DNA from: Terana coerulea | Lineage: Eukaryota; Basidiomycota; Agaricomycetes; Polyporales; Phanerochaetaceae | Direction: 5' to 3' | Length of the DNA stretch: 23,713 bases | Assembly: GCA_024811115.1 (NCBI GenBank) | Contig: JAKOGH010000470.1 | Location: forward strand, 22,501-46,213 | Part shown: in pieces, positions 1 through 9,479 of the stretch | Position numbering within the stretch: the stretch's first letter is position 1 | Layout: every line of letters begins with the position of its first letter | Notes under the pieces: generated by a model | Seen by the model: the letters and a program-made list of their open reading frames with translations, nothing else | What the model was told of the DNA's origin: nothing | The model's database searches: none | Made by a program: the position numbers and the translations under genes

Positions 1-160
1 CTGGGCATACTTGTATCTTGATATTATGCCTTATTCCATTCTCTACCAAGCCAGGGGGACCATGTTGAACCCTGGTAATCAAGAAGACTCCTTCCCCAAA
101 GGAAGGGCTCTCTGACAGAAGTCAGAGAGGATAAGCAGAAAAGAATGAAGCAGGTAAGGC

Positions 161-182
161 AAAGGAAAGGAAAGGAAAGAGG
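161..182. repeat. AAAGG simple repeat
   Basis: Four consecutive AAAGG-type units lie in a purine-rich stretch that runs from about 120 to 200. No gene is visible in positions 1-380, which otherwise look like unique non-coding DNA. Confidence 0.7.
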
Positions 183-428
183 AGAAAGTGAATTTAGGGC
201 AGGCTTAGAATAGTTTGTAGTATCAGTGAGGTGTTATGAATGCCTTGGGGCGCATTTTTCGAAATTAAAGTCATCAGACAAGGCTGTCACCTTGTCTGTC
301 CTTCAGTCAGCCCCTTGATTCGCATTTTTGCACTACAAGACTCTTGCTCCTATGTCTGCAATAGCAGCAAGTGCTTATTTGAACGAAGTAAGTCAAGTAA
401 GTAGCCTTCTGAATAGATAGCAAGTATA

Positions 429-612
429 GTAAGTAATCTCTTTGAACGGCCTAGTAAGTACAGTAAGTAATCCCTTGAACGGCCAGTAAGTACTCATTTG
501 AACGGCCAGTAAGTAACCATTTGAACGGCCAGTAAGTAACCTGTTGAACGGGCTGAACGTGGAGTAGCAGTTGAACGGCAGTAAGTGCACTTTGAATGGG
601 TAAGTATTTATG
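429..612. repeat. 23-bp tandem repeat (minisatellite) with AGTAAGTA core
   Basis: Three exact-length 23-bp units (462-484, 485-507, 508-530) and a fourth partial unit (531-551) share the form AGTAAGTA-nn-C-nn-TTGAACGGCC. Degenerate units flank them at 429-452 and 570-612, and loose GTAAGT motifs begin near 386. Only about five positions in the centre of the unit vary. Each unit carries GTAAGT, which matches the fungal 5' splice-site consensus, and a TTGAACGGCC block. A short reading frame on the minus strand here (393-590) simply follows the repeat and is not supported as a gene. Confidence 0.9.
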
Positions 613-1775
613 ATGACTCGAATTACGAAGGAAAAACCACTTGAATGTTTAGTGTTGCCAAAGTAAGTTCAGTTTGTGGCAAAACAAGAACCTCTGAACA
701 TGAACCATGTGGTTTGTTTGCTTCAGTTCTGGAAAAGCCCTCAGAAAACTTGAACAGGAAACTTCCAGACAGACACTGCCCTCACACTTTAAAGAAGTTC
801 AAACTAGTTTGAACCATGAACCAGTGCATGTGATGCTCTCTGACATTTATAAAGGGATTCATGAGAAAATCCATGAACTTACTTACTGTAGCACCTCTAA
901 ACTTTTTTTCATTATTGTGCTTGTAAACTGAGCACCAAATGTTGCTCTGCTTATGTTTTGGTGTATACATGATGCCATCAATAGCTGCCAAAAATGGCAA
1001 CTAGCAGCCTCTATCAGACACTGAGCTTCAAAACGTCATAATATAAGGCTTTTGCACTATACAAACTCTTCTAAATGTCAATATATAACTATTATCATTT
1101 ACCATTGCAATTATACTGATTTGACAGAGTAAAGCAGACATATACATGGTTCAATGGTTCAAACCAGTTCGAACCCTGAACTGAACTGACCAAACCAGTT
1201 CATGCTAGTTCAGTTCAGTTCAGCTCTGGTTCGGCTACTAAACACTTGGTTCTGGTTCTGGTTCGACAAAAATGAGCCCAAACCGAACTGAACTGAACTT
1301 CGGCAATACTAGACTGGTTGCGGTAGAAGACAGAGGTGGTTGGAGGCGGTTGGATTTTGGTTGAGTAAGCAGTTTTAGATCTAGAATAGGCTCACTTGTA
1401 CATGTGTGTTAGGTGCAAATGCTTGCTGTTTATCCCTGCTGTATTTTTCTACTGCAATGCGCGCGTAAGTGCAACCAATTACCACGCATTTGACCACCCA
1501 ACCAGGCCCATCCACACTCTCACGCAACTCCCACCAGATGGACCGCTGTGCATCTCATTTGCTGGTGCTAGCTCCTAGTCCACATCTGCGCACCTTGCTA
1601 TAATCTGCATTTCTGTTCATCTTGCTGCATGGCACTGGCTCTCACTGGACCTCATTTTAGTCACTTTTCATCAAGACTGAATGCTTGCTATAAACAAAGA
1701 AGTAAACTATGCAAGCTATTCAACATGACAACTTGCAAAGCAAGGTTATATCTATGCAGTAATTAAAGACTCATT
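613..1775. other. Gene-free stretch rich in GAAC/GTTC motifs
   Basis: No reading frame here looks protein-like. From about 660 to 1320 the DNA is full of GAACC, GGTTC, GAACT and AGTTC words (for example TGAACCATGAACCAG near 811). Within it are two oppositely oriented runs of GTTCA/GAACT units, annotated separately. From 1320 to 1775 I see nothing beyond scattered short frames. Confidence 0.6.
1207..1299. repeat. Imperfect inverted repeat of GTTCA units
   Basis: The left arm (1207-1223) is AGTTCAGTTCAGTTCAG. The right arm (1284-1299) is CGAACTGAACTGAACT, its near reverse complement, about 60 nt away. The loop contains a GGTTCTGGTTCTGGTTCG run. A hairpin could form; no function can be assigned. 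Confidence 0.7.
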
Positions 1776-3960
1776 TTACTTGCTCTGCCTATGCATCGTG
1801 CACAGGAAACATGCCCTGCTCAATTGCTTCTGCAGCATCAAAAGTTGCAGTGTAGTAAGGTTCGCACATGGGGCATGCCTCTGTGCCTTTGTCTCTTCTT
1901 CCTTTGTCTCTTTCACTGTTGGATATGCCATTTCTGCAGTTTGCAGCGCAGTGGCCTGGGTAAACCAGACCATGCTGCCTCTCCCTCCATCACCATCATT
2001 GTCAGCTTCCAAAGGTACCCCGTGTTGTGGGGTTAGCATAGACCCATCTGCAGTTGCCACAAACTGCAGCTCTGCCCCATGCAACTAAAGATCAGAGCCA
2101 TAGCCTTACAACTGAAGAAGATCACTGACTGTCAATGGTGATGTTGAAGTGTAGCAAGAGGGCTGAAGGGTAGATGATGATAACACCTGCTGGCACCTTC
2201 ATGATGAGGTTGGCTTCCCAGAACACTAGCCAGATCTTCGCATTGGCTGCGCCGGCCTACATAAGTGAGTAGTGCGCATACAAAGCAGACTGCCGCTCAC
2301 CTTTGCCAAAATAGTATGCCATTATAGCGCATACAAGCAAAGCCCCATTTTGAAGTCCACGTATGGCTTGCACAGCACATCTGGAACACCAGGCCAAGAG
2401 GCATTTATGCTGAAATTTAAGAAGAGCCAAAAGAAGGGCTGAAGCCGATACCTCTCCACTAGGGTGCCAACATAGTTTTTTAGCCGTTTGGCCACTTTGG
2501 GAAATTGGTCCCTAACCACTTGGGAAACATGAGTGCTGGGTACAGTCAGTAATACAGTCAGTAAACGCTGCACAGGCCTGTTTGGCACACTCACTTCACT
2601 CGCCGCTATGCTTTGCAGGCGGTATAAAACTCCTTGAAGCTCTCTGCATTGTCTTTGTGGAACTTGGAGATTTGAGGATCTATTTCTCCATTAAACTAAG
2701 CATGTAGAAGACAGGCAATCACTTACACGCTTAATTTGGCGATCATAGCCAAATGTGGAGGAGAAATGCTCTCCTCTCATGTTTTCTGAGATTTGCTTCT
2801 GGGATAAATCACACTTGCTCACCAGCAGCTGCACTGCGGGTGCCATTTCCTCCATCATCTGTAGCATCCAATCTGATTGGTGTAGTAAATCATCTGACGC
2901 TTTCCTTTGTCAAGCACTGCGTTGATACGCTCGCGTAAGCGATGAGCATATTCTAGAACCCCTACTTCTGCGCACTCACCGGCTGAAAGGCAGCAGCTTG
3001 AATAGTGAGAGGACCTTGTATAGGTTTGGGTCGTTGGCTTGGTACTTATCCCAGATGTGGCCCAAGTCCTTACGACTAGCCACTGTGCCTGACCACCCAG
3101 TCTTAGCTATGGGTGCCGCCTTGATGTCCTGGCCACCAGCTAGAGGCACTGCAGTCTCAGCATATTCTGCGGTATGCCGCTGCTGCAAGTTGGTCTCTAC
3201 GCGGTGCCGCTTCTTGTAGTCGGTCCATTCCTCCACTTGGGGCCGTTGTCCTGTGCAAAGTCAGCCTCTATGTGTAAGTGCAGTTAATTCGGAAAAAGAT
3301 GCCCAGCTGCACATTTTGGCTGTTATGGGAACCGTTGGCTCTCTTAGGACGTCTGCGCTTGCATGTCTTGGTGTCCTTCTTGGCCTCATACCGCTGCTTG
3401 GCGCCCTCCTTAGCTCCATGCCGCATCTTGATGCTGCTTAAGGGATCAGTGGCACATGCACTCAAAGCGCAGAAACACTCACAAGCGGGTTATGAGCATA
3501 TTCGCCAAGGCGGGTGTCTTCAAGAGCTTGCGGCCCAATACACCTGCGCGACCACTCGGCGTGGTATTTTCTGACGTCTTGAGGTCTGATTCGCCTTGCG
3601 TTTCTGCTGTCAGCGTATTGCGGTTCCGTGCAAGTTGATGGAGCCTCTTCGCTGGCAATCAAACACGCTCTCCCTGTCAGGCCAGCATCTCTGAGAATCA
3701 ACAGAGGCAAGCAACTACGCACTCACTTAGCTCCTCTGCGCCAACTCGCTCCTGATGCTCGTGAAGGAGCATAGCGAGGTCTGCGTCAGGGGCCAATATG
3801 CGCCCGCTGCGCTTTGCACTAAGAGGCTATTCACTGCGTCAGCTGCCCGGAAAGCAAAGCTAATAGCCTGCACTCACTAGTCCTCAGCGAGCTGCTTCTG
3901 CTGCTGTTCTTGCTGCTGCTATTTCGATCGACTCGCAATTGCGGCGCTATATCTCTGGCA
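1776..3960 (-). pseudogene. Degraded multi-exon gene of a basidiomycete expansion family, 2OG-Fe(II) oxygenase-like
   Basis: The minus strand reads as a spliced gene. Likely exons are a Gln-rich part (about 3960-3745), 3690-3483, 3433-3280, 3250-2980, about 2960-2727, 2679-2595, 2535-2301, 2256-2145 and 2084-1776. The best-supported introns are 3482-3434, 2726-2680, 2594-2536 and 2300-2257. Recognisable segments in order are WSRRCIGPQALEDTRLGEYA, a Lys/Arg-rich basic region (3433-3310), FFWLFLNFSINASWPG, CKPYVDFKMGLCLYAL, IWLVFWEANLIMKVPAG, VIIIYPSALLLHFN and GRGSMVWFTQATALQTAE. From memory, these follow a family of Agaricomycete hypothetical proteins whose equivalent motif reads P-H-x-D and which share YPSSLF.HFN. 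The HxD plus distal His layout suggests a TET/JBP-like double-stranded beta helix; this is inference. It is dead: there are in-frame stops at the Gln-rich start and at CTATAATGG (near 2322), a frameshift near 2890, and His has become Tyr in HxD. No intact start is visible. Confidence 0.6.
3891..3922 (-). repeat. CAG/CTG-rich tract coding poly-Gln
   Basis: An imperfect GCTGCTTCTGCTG tract encodes a Gln-rich run (QQQEQQQKQ) on the minus strand. It lies at the 5' end of the degraded minus-strand gene. An in-frame TAG, one transition from CAG, interrupts the run. Confidence 0.6.
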
Positions 3961-4122
3961 AGTGAATGAATTTGAACCCCAGTTAAAAGTGCAACTTTTC
4001 GACTATAGCGAGAGTCGACGTGGTATAACGGCCTTAGTCCAATGCAGCCGTATCGAACACAGTCCAACGCGAGCGCTAGTTCGAAGCGCACCCCTATCGG
4101 CTAGTGTTGCAGAAGAAAGTTT

Positions 4123-4226
4123 AATGTAACTTACTTACATGCTGTCAGAAAATCTGTAAGTTGCAGTAAGTTACAGTAAGTTACAATGACTTGGTGTTAG
4201 TAGATGTAAGTAAGTGTCGGTAAGTA
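4123..4226. repeat. GTAAGT/ACTTAC-rich cluster with inverted units
   Basis: About eight TGTAAGT, CAGTAAGTTA or ACTTACTTACA units occur in about 100 bp. The first is in the opposite orientation (TGTAACTTACTTACATG), so it can pair with the later GTAAGTTACA units. The core word matches that of the 23-bp array at 429-612. The cluster lies between the 5' ends of the divergent minus-strand gene and the plus-strand peptidase pseudogene. Confidence 0.7.
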
Positions 4227-4429
4227 ATTTTGGCCGATCAGTCCGATGACGCAGCATGCCTCACTCTTCATTCGGTCGCGCGACTTCGCGCCATGTAATT
4301 ACACGCGCGAAACAGCCTAGACTACTGCAAATATGTGCTTGTAGTGGATAATTTTTATTGTGATGTCATTGAGCTGTGCAGAATAGTGCTTGCTACCAAC
4401 CCACTCTTCAACAGCCCGCTACAAAGCCC

Positions 4430-5560
4430 TGCCATTCTGAAGCTGTCAGAAATGCCCGCCAACATGAAGACCGATGCAAGACAGTCGTTCCTGCACCCGC
4501 CCGACAATTTTATGGCCTCGCTTCCGATACGCAGGGGTATAGACATCGCCTCCTTGCTTGATTGCACTCCCTGCCTATTCTTCATTCACCTGTGATTGAT
4601 TTCCCCATTGAAGCATGGTTTTCGTCAGACCCCACCCCGCCGTTTGTTCGTACCGTGTTCATGCAGCAGCTGGTCCTGCTCTCTTAAAGTGGTGAGCCAG
4701 ATGTTTGCGGCAGTCGACAACAAAGTCAGCATCGCCAGCGCACAGTCTATCAAGTTCTTTCAGTCGCACTATCCGCTATGGGTGTTGACTTACTGGGACT
4801 TTGTGCACGAAGCGCATTTCTCAATCAGCAAATGAATAGCTGGGCTTAAGTGGTTGTCCGATGTTGGATGTGGCGGCAGGGAACTCGAATCCGGGGCTGC
4901 CAAGATTATAAAGCGCGTGCGAGTCACGGTTTTAGCTCTCCGATGGAACGCGACTCTGTGCATCGACAAAAAACCCTGTCAGCACACTGCAGTTAGCGGC
5001 CTACCTAGACCCCGCATGGCTAACAGATATACACATCGACCAAATGGTCACCCTGCTCTAGAACAACATCCTTGCCACGGGATTGTACCCGCAGTTTCGG
5101 GCGATACACACTTCTTTCATCCGTAAACTCTCGACTCTAAACCATCTCGATCGGCACTCGAAACCGATAATGGCCTTCGATTCATACTTACGGTGGGCGA
5201 AGCCATTGAGAGCAGTGTTACAACCATATCGGCAGCGTATTCTACCAGGACGGCAACCATTGGGTTATGTCTCTTGGAGACTTCGGAGAGGTCCGGCGTC
5301 GATGTATGCAGACTTTATGAGTGCTGATGTAGCTGCTCCTGGCGAGAAGGACCTTCTTCCTGCACCTGCTAGGGCTTTTCAATGGTTCCTGGAGAAACAT
5401 AGGATGACCTCGGTTAGCATTCTCCTGGCAGACATTACCCAGCAATCAGACTCGTTCTCGTGCGGCATTCGAGCTTCTACTCACTTGCTCATTACTTCCT
5501 TGCTATGGTCTACATTAGGAAAGGGGTTTTGGTTTACAGACAAGGGCCTAGGTATGTAGT
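4430..5560 (+). pseudogene. C48 (Ulp1-like) cysteine peptidase, basidiomycete repeat-associated, degraded
   Basis: C48 peptidases cleave ubiquitin-like modifiers, and many fungal copies ride in or near transposons. The catalytic signature is visible but split between frames. YQDGNHWVMSLGDF (His codon at 5258-5260, followed by Trp, then an Asp) lies in one frame. QQSDSFSCG (Gln at 5443, nucleophile Cys at 5461-5463) lies in another, with the usual Gln-x5-Cys spacing. Upstream, PLWVLTYWDFVHEAH (from about 4771) and AYLDPAWLTDIHIDQMVTLL (about 5000-5068) resemble conserved blocks that I recall from Agaricomycete 'Ulp1 protease family' proteins. Lesions include a TAG right after the second block (5069-5071), stops and frame changes near 4590, 4690 and 4833, and a frameshift between about 5210 and 5240. 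The true start and splicing are unresolved; 4430 is a soft boundary. Confidence 0.75.
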
Positions 5561-6221
5561 CGAACATAGACCAGCTCAATCGCTATAGCGTAGAGTAGAC
5601 CCCGCGCGTGTCTACCTGGCACTTTGTAGACGCCCGAGGGTTTACAGTCTTAACGCTGTTGTGCAGTCACACTTGCGTATCGCGCAAATATATTCTATGA
5701 ACATTAATGTGAAGCGAGTTAGATGTGTCATTGGAAAAGGAAGGCATTTGCAGGTACAAAGAAACTTGTGCAATTCATGTTAGGCGTGGGTGGGAAAAGA
5801 GTGGCATGGGCGAGTCAAAGCTGGCGCTGTGAGCAAGCGAGGCGGGCAACGTCGAGGAGCAAAGAAAAGTCTGCTGAGCGCTCTTTCTAGCATTCAGCTG
5901 AACTTTGGGTATTGGCCTCGCAAGCTCAGCAGTTACCGAGCATGGGCAGCTCTCACTGACTGAGGCGCTAATTCCCTCTGACTACTAATTAGTCGGAGTT
6001 TTGGGTGCCGCTGCTGTCAAGCGTGCAAACATTCTGTTGCTGCAGAGGATTGCCCAGGGTCAAGTTCCAACTCATACTCACTTCCAAGGTGTTGCTAAAG
6101 TCCCCCGACATGTCAACATAAGTTATGTCATTGTATGAATATTCCACATTAAAATACTCTGAGCTCACTCTCAGGCTTCTCACCAGCAGTATGGCGCACA
6201 CTTAGGACAGGCCCCCTGCCC
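5561..6221. other. Intergenic stretch, nothing identified
   Basis: There is no supported gene between the C48 relic and the next putative gene. A 70-codon minus-strand frame (5989-6201) has no recognisable motif and is not called as a gene. Composition is similar to the flanking CpG-retaining DNA. Confidence 0.5.
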
Positions 6222-6798
6222 ATGACCCCCGACTCCGAGACTATCTCAAGCACACAAGATATGCAGCTGGTGGATCAGCACATTGCTGAAATTTATTGTG
6301 AAACCCACAATGAATTTTATGCATGGGAGCAGAGTTCAGCAGTAGCAGAACTGGCTGCTCTTGCACTAGAGCACCAAGCTCTAGACTTGCACGATTATAA
6401 ACATAGTAGTCTTCATGAGGATGTCAGAGGTGATGACTTTGTAGAAGAAAGGTTTCACCATCCACTCTTGGAATGACCTAGGAGTGTATAAAGCAGTCCA
6501 TACTTCAGTGAAGATTGCCAGTGATGTGAAGGAGGTGAGTTATGCTCTAGGCTTTAACGTACAGTATATCGCTGATGAAAGACCCTCCACGCGCGTAGCA
6601 ATACGAGCCGCATTGATTTGCTCACTTAGCATTTCCACAAATGAAGCGGGTGGCGAAGAGGGAAGAGAAAGACTCGGAGGCCGCAGCTGCCAGTTCTGTA
6701 GCCTCAGATCCCGGAAGAGGAGGAAGAAGTGTATAACGCAGACAAAGGAGTCGACTGAGAGGAAGAAGTTGGATCAGAGGACGAAAGTATGTAAAACA
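6222..6798 (+). pseudogene. Possible spliced gene of unknown function with acidic tail
   Basis: The first part (6222-6475) is an 84-codon frame containing DMQLVDQHIAEIYCETHNEF and YAWEQSSAVAELAALALE. Its biased composition (amphipathic, Glu/Ala/Leu-rich) looks more like real coding sequence than its neighbours. It ends in a stop at 6474-6476, and a second open stretch (VYKAVHTSVKIASDVKE) follows from 6484. A good intron runs from 6535 (GTGAGT) to 6629 (GCTCACTTAG). After it come a basic segment (MKRVAKREEKDSEAAAASS) and, one frame over, an acidic EEEEEVYNADKG...EEEVGSEDES tail that reaches a possible donor near 6786. I do not recognise the family. Frame changes and stops suggest a relic, perhaps the C-terminal end of a transposon protein. 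Confidence 0.35.
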
Positions 6799-7225
6799 CG
6801 GTACATGCGCATTTTCACATCCAGGACAATTCTCCGTAGGTGCAGTGGGAACCTTTGTGGCGTCCGGGTTTTGCTACCTCCTCAAATACTTATCTTGATG
6901 GTCATTGGAGACATAGTCTGATAAAATAAGACCTCAAAGTCAAACAGTGTATTCATGTAGGGGTAAGTTACGAGATGTTCGAATTCGGTGCGACATCACC
7001 TCCATGCATATAATCAAAGGTGTCGCATTTGCTATACACTTCGGAATGCAGTCACCACATTTATGACAACCAACTACAAAATCGTCATCAACACTAAGAG
7101 GAATGACCAGGAAAAACAGACCACTAAATCACACGAAGACACAGGCATGGTTTTACATGTATACTACATCTGCTTTGCATGTCCCTTGGGTCACTGCAAC
7201 CTAAACATACATGCGCTTTATTACA
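6799..7225. other. Intergenic stretch, nothing identified
   Basis: A 100-codon plus-strand frame starts at 6988 and runs into the LTR-like copy. It shows no domain, signal or biased composition and is probably fortuitous. Confidence 0.4.
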
Positions 7226-7242
7226 AAACTACAATACTCACC

Positions 7243-7778
7243 TGCTGGGATGACTTGAAAGAGGTGGGGAAAGCAGAGGGAGTTGAGTAGAGCTAGTAGA
7301 GTGGATATGAATCAACAATGTTGTTGAGTCTGGGGGTTTAGCCCACAGACCAGCCTCTTTATATACATGTGTAGAGGGACCCCAGACACTATCTAAGACC
7401 TCCAATACCATATGCTGACTGATACAGTCAGGTGATGTCTGACTAAAGCTCCAAAGCATACCACCGCTCTAACTCCCTTATCGGATCTGACCTAGCTATC
7501 ATGCTAACATCAACACTATCTAGATGTCCTAATTGAGCTACTGTACACTACCAGTCCATGATGTCACCGATATCATACTGAGGTCATAGTCCAGAACAGT
7601 TCCAAACCAGAGTCCTGGATCCTACATCCATATAAGGCATATTCCTGATGTCCATGCGATAAGCACATGGCAAACTGATCTAGCATCTTGTAACACTGTG
7701 TGACGACTTGGTGACATGCCCGGTGACTTGATGTTACACTCCAAGCGCTGTAGACTAGCGCTGAGGGAAATTGTGATA
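7243..7778 (-). mobile_element. LTR-like element, copy A (solo, minus orientation)
   Basis: The reverse complement aligns nearly end to end with 15477-15990. Shared blocks include TTTCCCTCAGCGCTAG, GATGCTAGATCAGTTTGCCA, CTGACTGTATCAGTCAGCAT, ACACATGTATATAA and GACTCAACAACAT. In element orientation it starts near TATCACAATTTCCC and ends in CCCAGCA, about 536 bp. It carries a TATA box (59 of 7300, i.e. 7359-7365) and is followed outside (7242 downwards) by GGTGAGTATTGTAGTTTTG, which is also conserved in copy B. No coding internal region adjoins it, so it is read as a solo LTR or a remnant. Its exact family is unknown. Confidence 0.75.
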
Positions 7779-7784
7779 GGTCTG

Positions 7785-7910
7785 AGGGCTAATACCCTAG
7801 ACTCAACAACATCGTTGATTCATATCTCCTCTACTCGCTCTACTCAAAGTCCCCTGCTCTCCCCAACTTCTCCAAGCATTCCCAGCAGGTGAGTCATAGA
7901 GTTTTGTGAT
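7785..7910 (+). mobile_element. LTR-like element, copy C (3' part only, plus orientation)
   Basis: Only the R/U5-like 3' portion is present, starting at about AATACCCTAGACTCAACAAC and ending in CCCAGCA at 7887. The flank GGTGAGTCATAGAGTTTTGTGATAG continues to match the other copies until about 7910. The TATA-containing 5' part is missing. It lies directly behind copy A in the opposite orientation, so together the two make a roughly 680-bp palindrome-like unit with inverted ends of about 120 bp. Confidence 0.75.
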
Positions 7911-8552
7911 AGTTTGTTGAGTCTACTCCACTGCTCGTTGTTGCTGTCAAGGGCAACAAGCAGGACCTTTGTTGCAATGTTGTGCGAGCGTACGATGTCG
8001 TTATGCACAATGTGTCGAAATGAACACTGTTGCTTTGTGGGTTCTGGGGATCTTTGCCACTGTTCTTTATGAGCCGTAGGTTATGAGCTAGCTGCCGTCA
8101 GAGGCTATGCTCTTTGTTGAGAAGCACTGTGGCGCAAGCCATGGGTGGTCATTATGACTGCATGCTAATCTTCTTGCCAATCCTCAGGCGTACAGAGGTG
8201 CTTCGCTGCGCTGTATAGCGTGGAGCAACAAGCTGGTGTGACCTACCTTCGAGTAGTCACGGCTATGAGTCTTCGGGTGTTGGCAGCAAACCAGTCTTGG
8301 GGCGAGCACAGAGCCAATGTAAATATTGGTTTGAAAACCTTTTGCTGCATGGCTGGAACCGCATCAGAGACCCCCATACCACTCTTGATTGAGTTGGTAC
8401 CTCCAGACCTGGTGTGAGAAACCAGGCTGATGTCAACACTACTATACGCTTCAAAACCGCACAACTTCAACAGGTCATTCTGTCTGTTTTCACCATTTTC
8501 TGTACTGTGTCTGCTGAAATAGAGACCAGCACTAATTACTGTTGTTATAGCC
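7911..8552. other. Gene-free stretch downstream of LTR copy C
   Basis: Weak frames are present (for example 8220-8417) but none has a recognisable motif. If copy C ever acted as a promoter, this would be the leader before the frame at 8553. I see no splice acceptor that clearly pairs with the donor at 7888. Confidence 0.4.
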
Positions 8553-9161
8553 ATGCCTAAAGTTCCCCTGCATTCACCACCTACGCGAAAGAACAAGCCT
8601 TTGGGCCTTCGCGAATGCATCTCTCCTTTAAAGGAGATTCGAGTCAAGTATGCCAATGTTTGTAAGCCGCGCAAGGTTTACAACCTGAAGCACAAGCCAC
8701 CCCCTTTGTACCCTCACTCTTGGGAGGAGTGCAAATGGCTTCGCTAAGAAGCAGAGGCCAACTCGTTGCTGAAGCACATCAAGAGCTATGCTCTCATGAA
8801 GCAGTGTTGAAAGGAGCTGCTTCGCCGCCTCCCCGACCCCCTCGCCACCACTCATCAAACAACTCGCACCTCACGAGGAGTACCAGGCCCCCAAGCCGCC
8901 CTCAGCCAAGCTTCGGTTTTGATAAACCAAGCTGCTCAAGCGCTCCAACGAGCTCCAACCGATGCTCAAGGCGACAAGAGTCCGCCTCAACCCGGTCTTT
9001 GAGAAACTCCACGAAGAGGACCCTTTGCAGGACACCAGTCACACCAAAAGGGTGCAGGTGCCTGAGGGATTTGGAACAAGCTGTGGGGTTGGTATGACAA
9101 GTTCCAGAACGTCTACGAGAATCTGGACTCGCTGGAACAGAAGTGGGGTAATAAACAGTAG
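8553..9161 (+). pseudogene. 203-codon reading frame of unknown family with four in-frame stops
   Basis: From ATG at 8553 to TAG at 9159-9161 one frame stays protein-like, interrupted only by TAA (8745-8747), TGA (8808-8810), TGA (9000-9002) and TGA (9063-9065). Each is one C-to-T change from CAA or CGA. The product would start very basic (KNKPLGLREC, VKYANVCKPRKVYNLKHK). It continues with PPPLYPHSWEECKWL and a helical Lys/Leu-rich stretch (LLKHIKSYALMKQC), then a Pro/Gln/Ala-rich middle, and ends WYDKFQNVYENLDSLEQKWG. No domain is recognised. A gag-like or other repeat-borne protein is possible, but that is a guess from position and composition. Confidence 0.5.
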
Positions 9162-9479
9162 AGCGCGTGCGTTCGCTACTGGTGACAATGATCTGTGCTC
9201 ATTCCTTTGTTATTAATTAGACATCACAAGTGTCCGCTTTCAATTGTTTGCCGGCAGAGTACTCGTTGTGGACCTCAGCTATCCTTAACATGGTTTTGCT
9301 ACTTAATAGCAATATCTCCTCTCATCCCGGGAGTTTTTGGCCTTCTCAAGAGCTTCAATCATGACCAGAGCACAATATTAAGCTTACTTGGCACATCCCC
9401 AGAACGTGCTTTCAGACACTACAACCATGAGGTATGCATTCAGAGATTCCAAACAGTAATACAACGGCGAGGGACTGAT

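Noticed and set aside
386..612. CRISPR-like array
   Set aside because: Units are directly tandem with a 23-bp period and no spacers, and the genome is eukaryotic.
1780..2088. Plus-strand 102-codon frame with hydrophobic N-terminus
   Set aside because: It is the mirror of the minus-strand exon (2084-1776), which carries the recognisable GRGSMVWFTQATALQTAE block.
3950..4110. tRNA-like words (GGTTCAAAT on the minus strand near 3975, GTTCGATAC near 4055, TAGTTCGAAGC near 4080)
   Set aside because: No set of acceptor, D and anticodon stems could be paired around any of them; they look like chance B-box matches or at most a very old SINE fragment.
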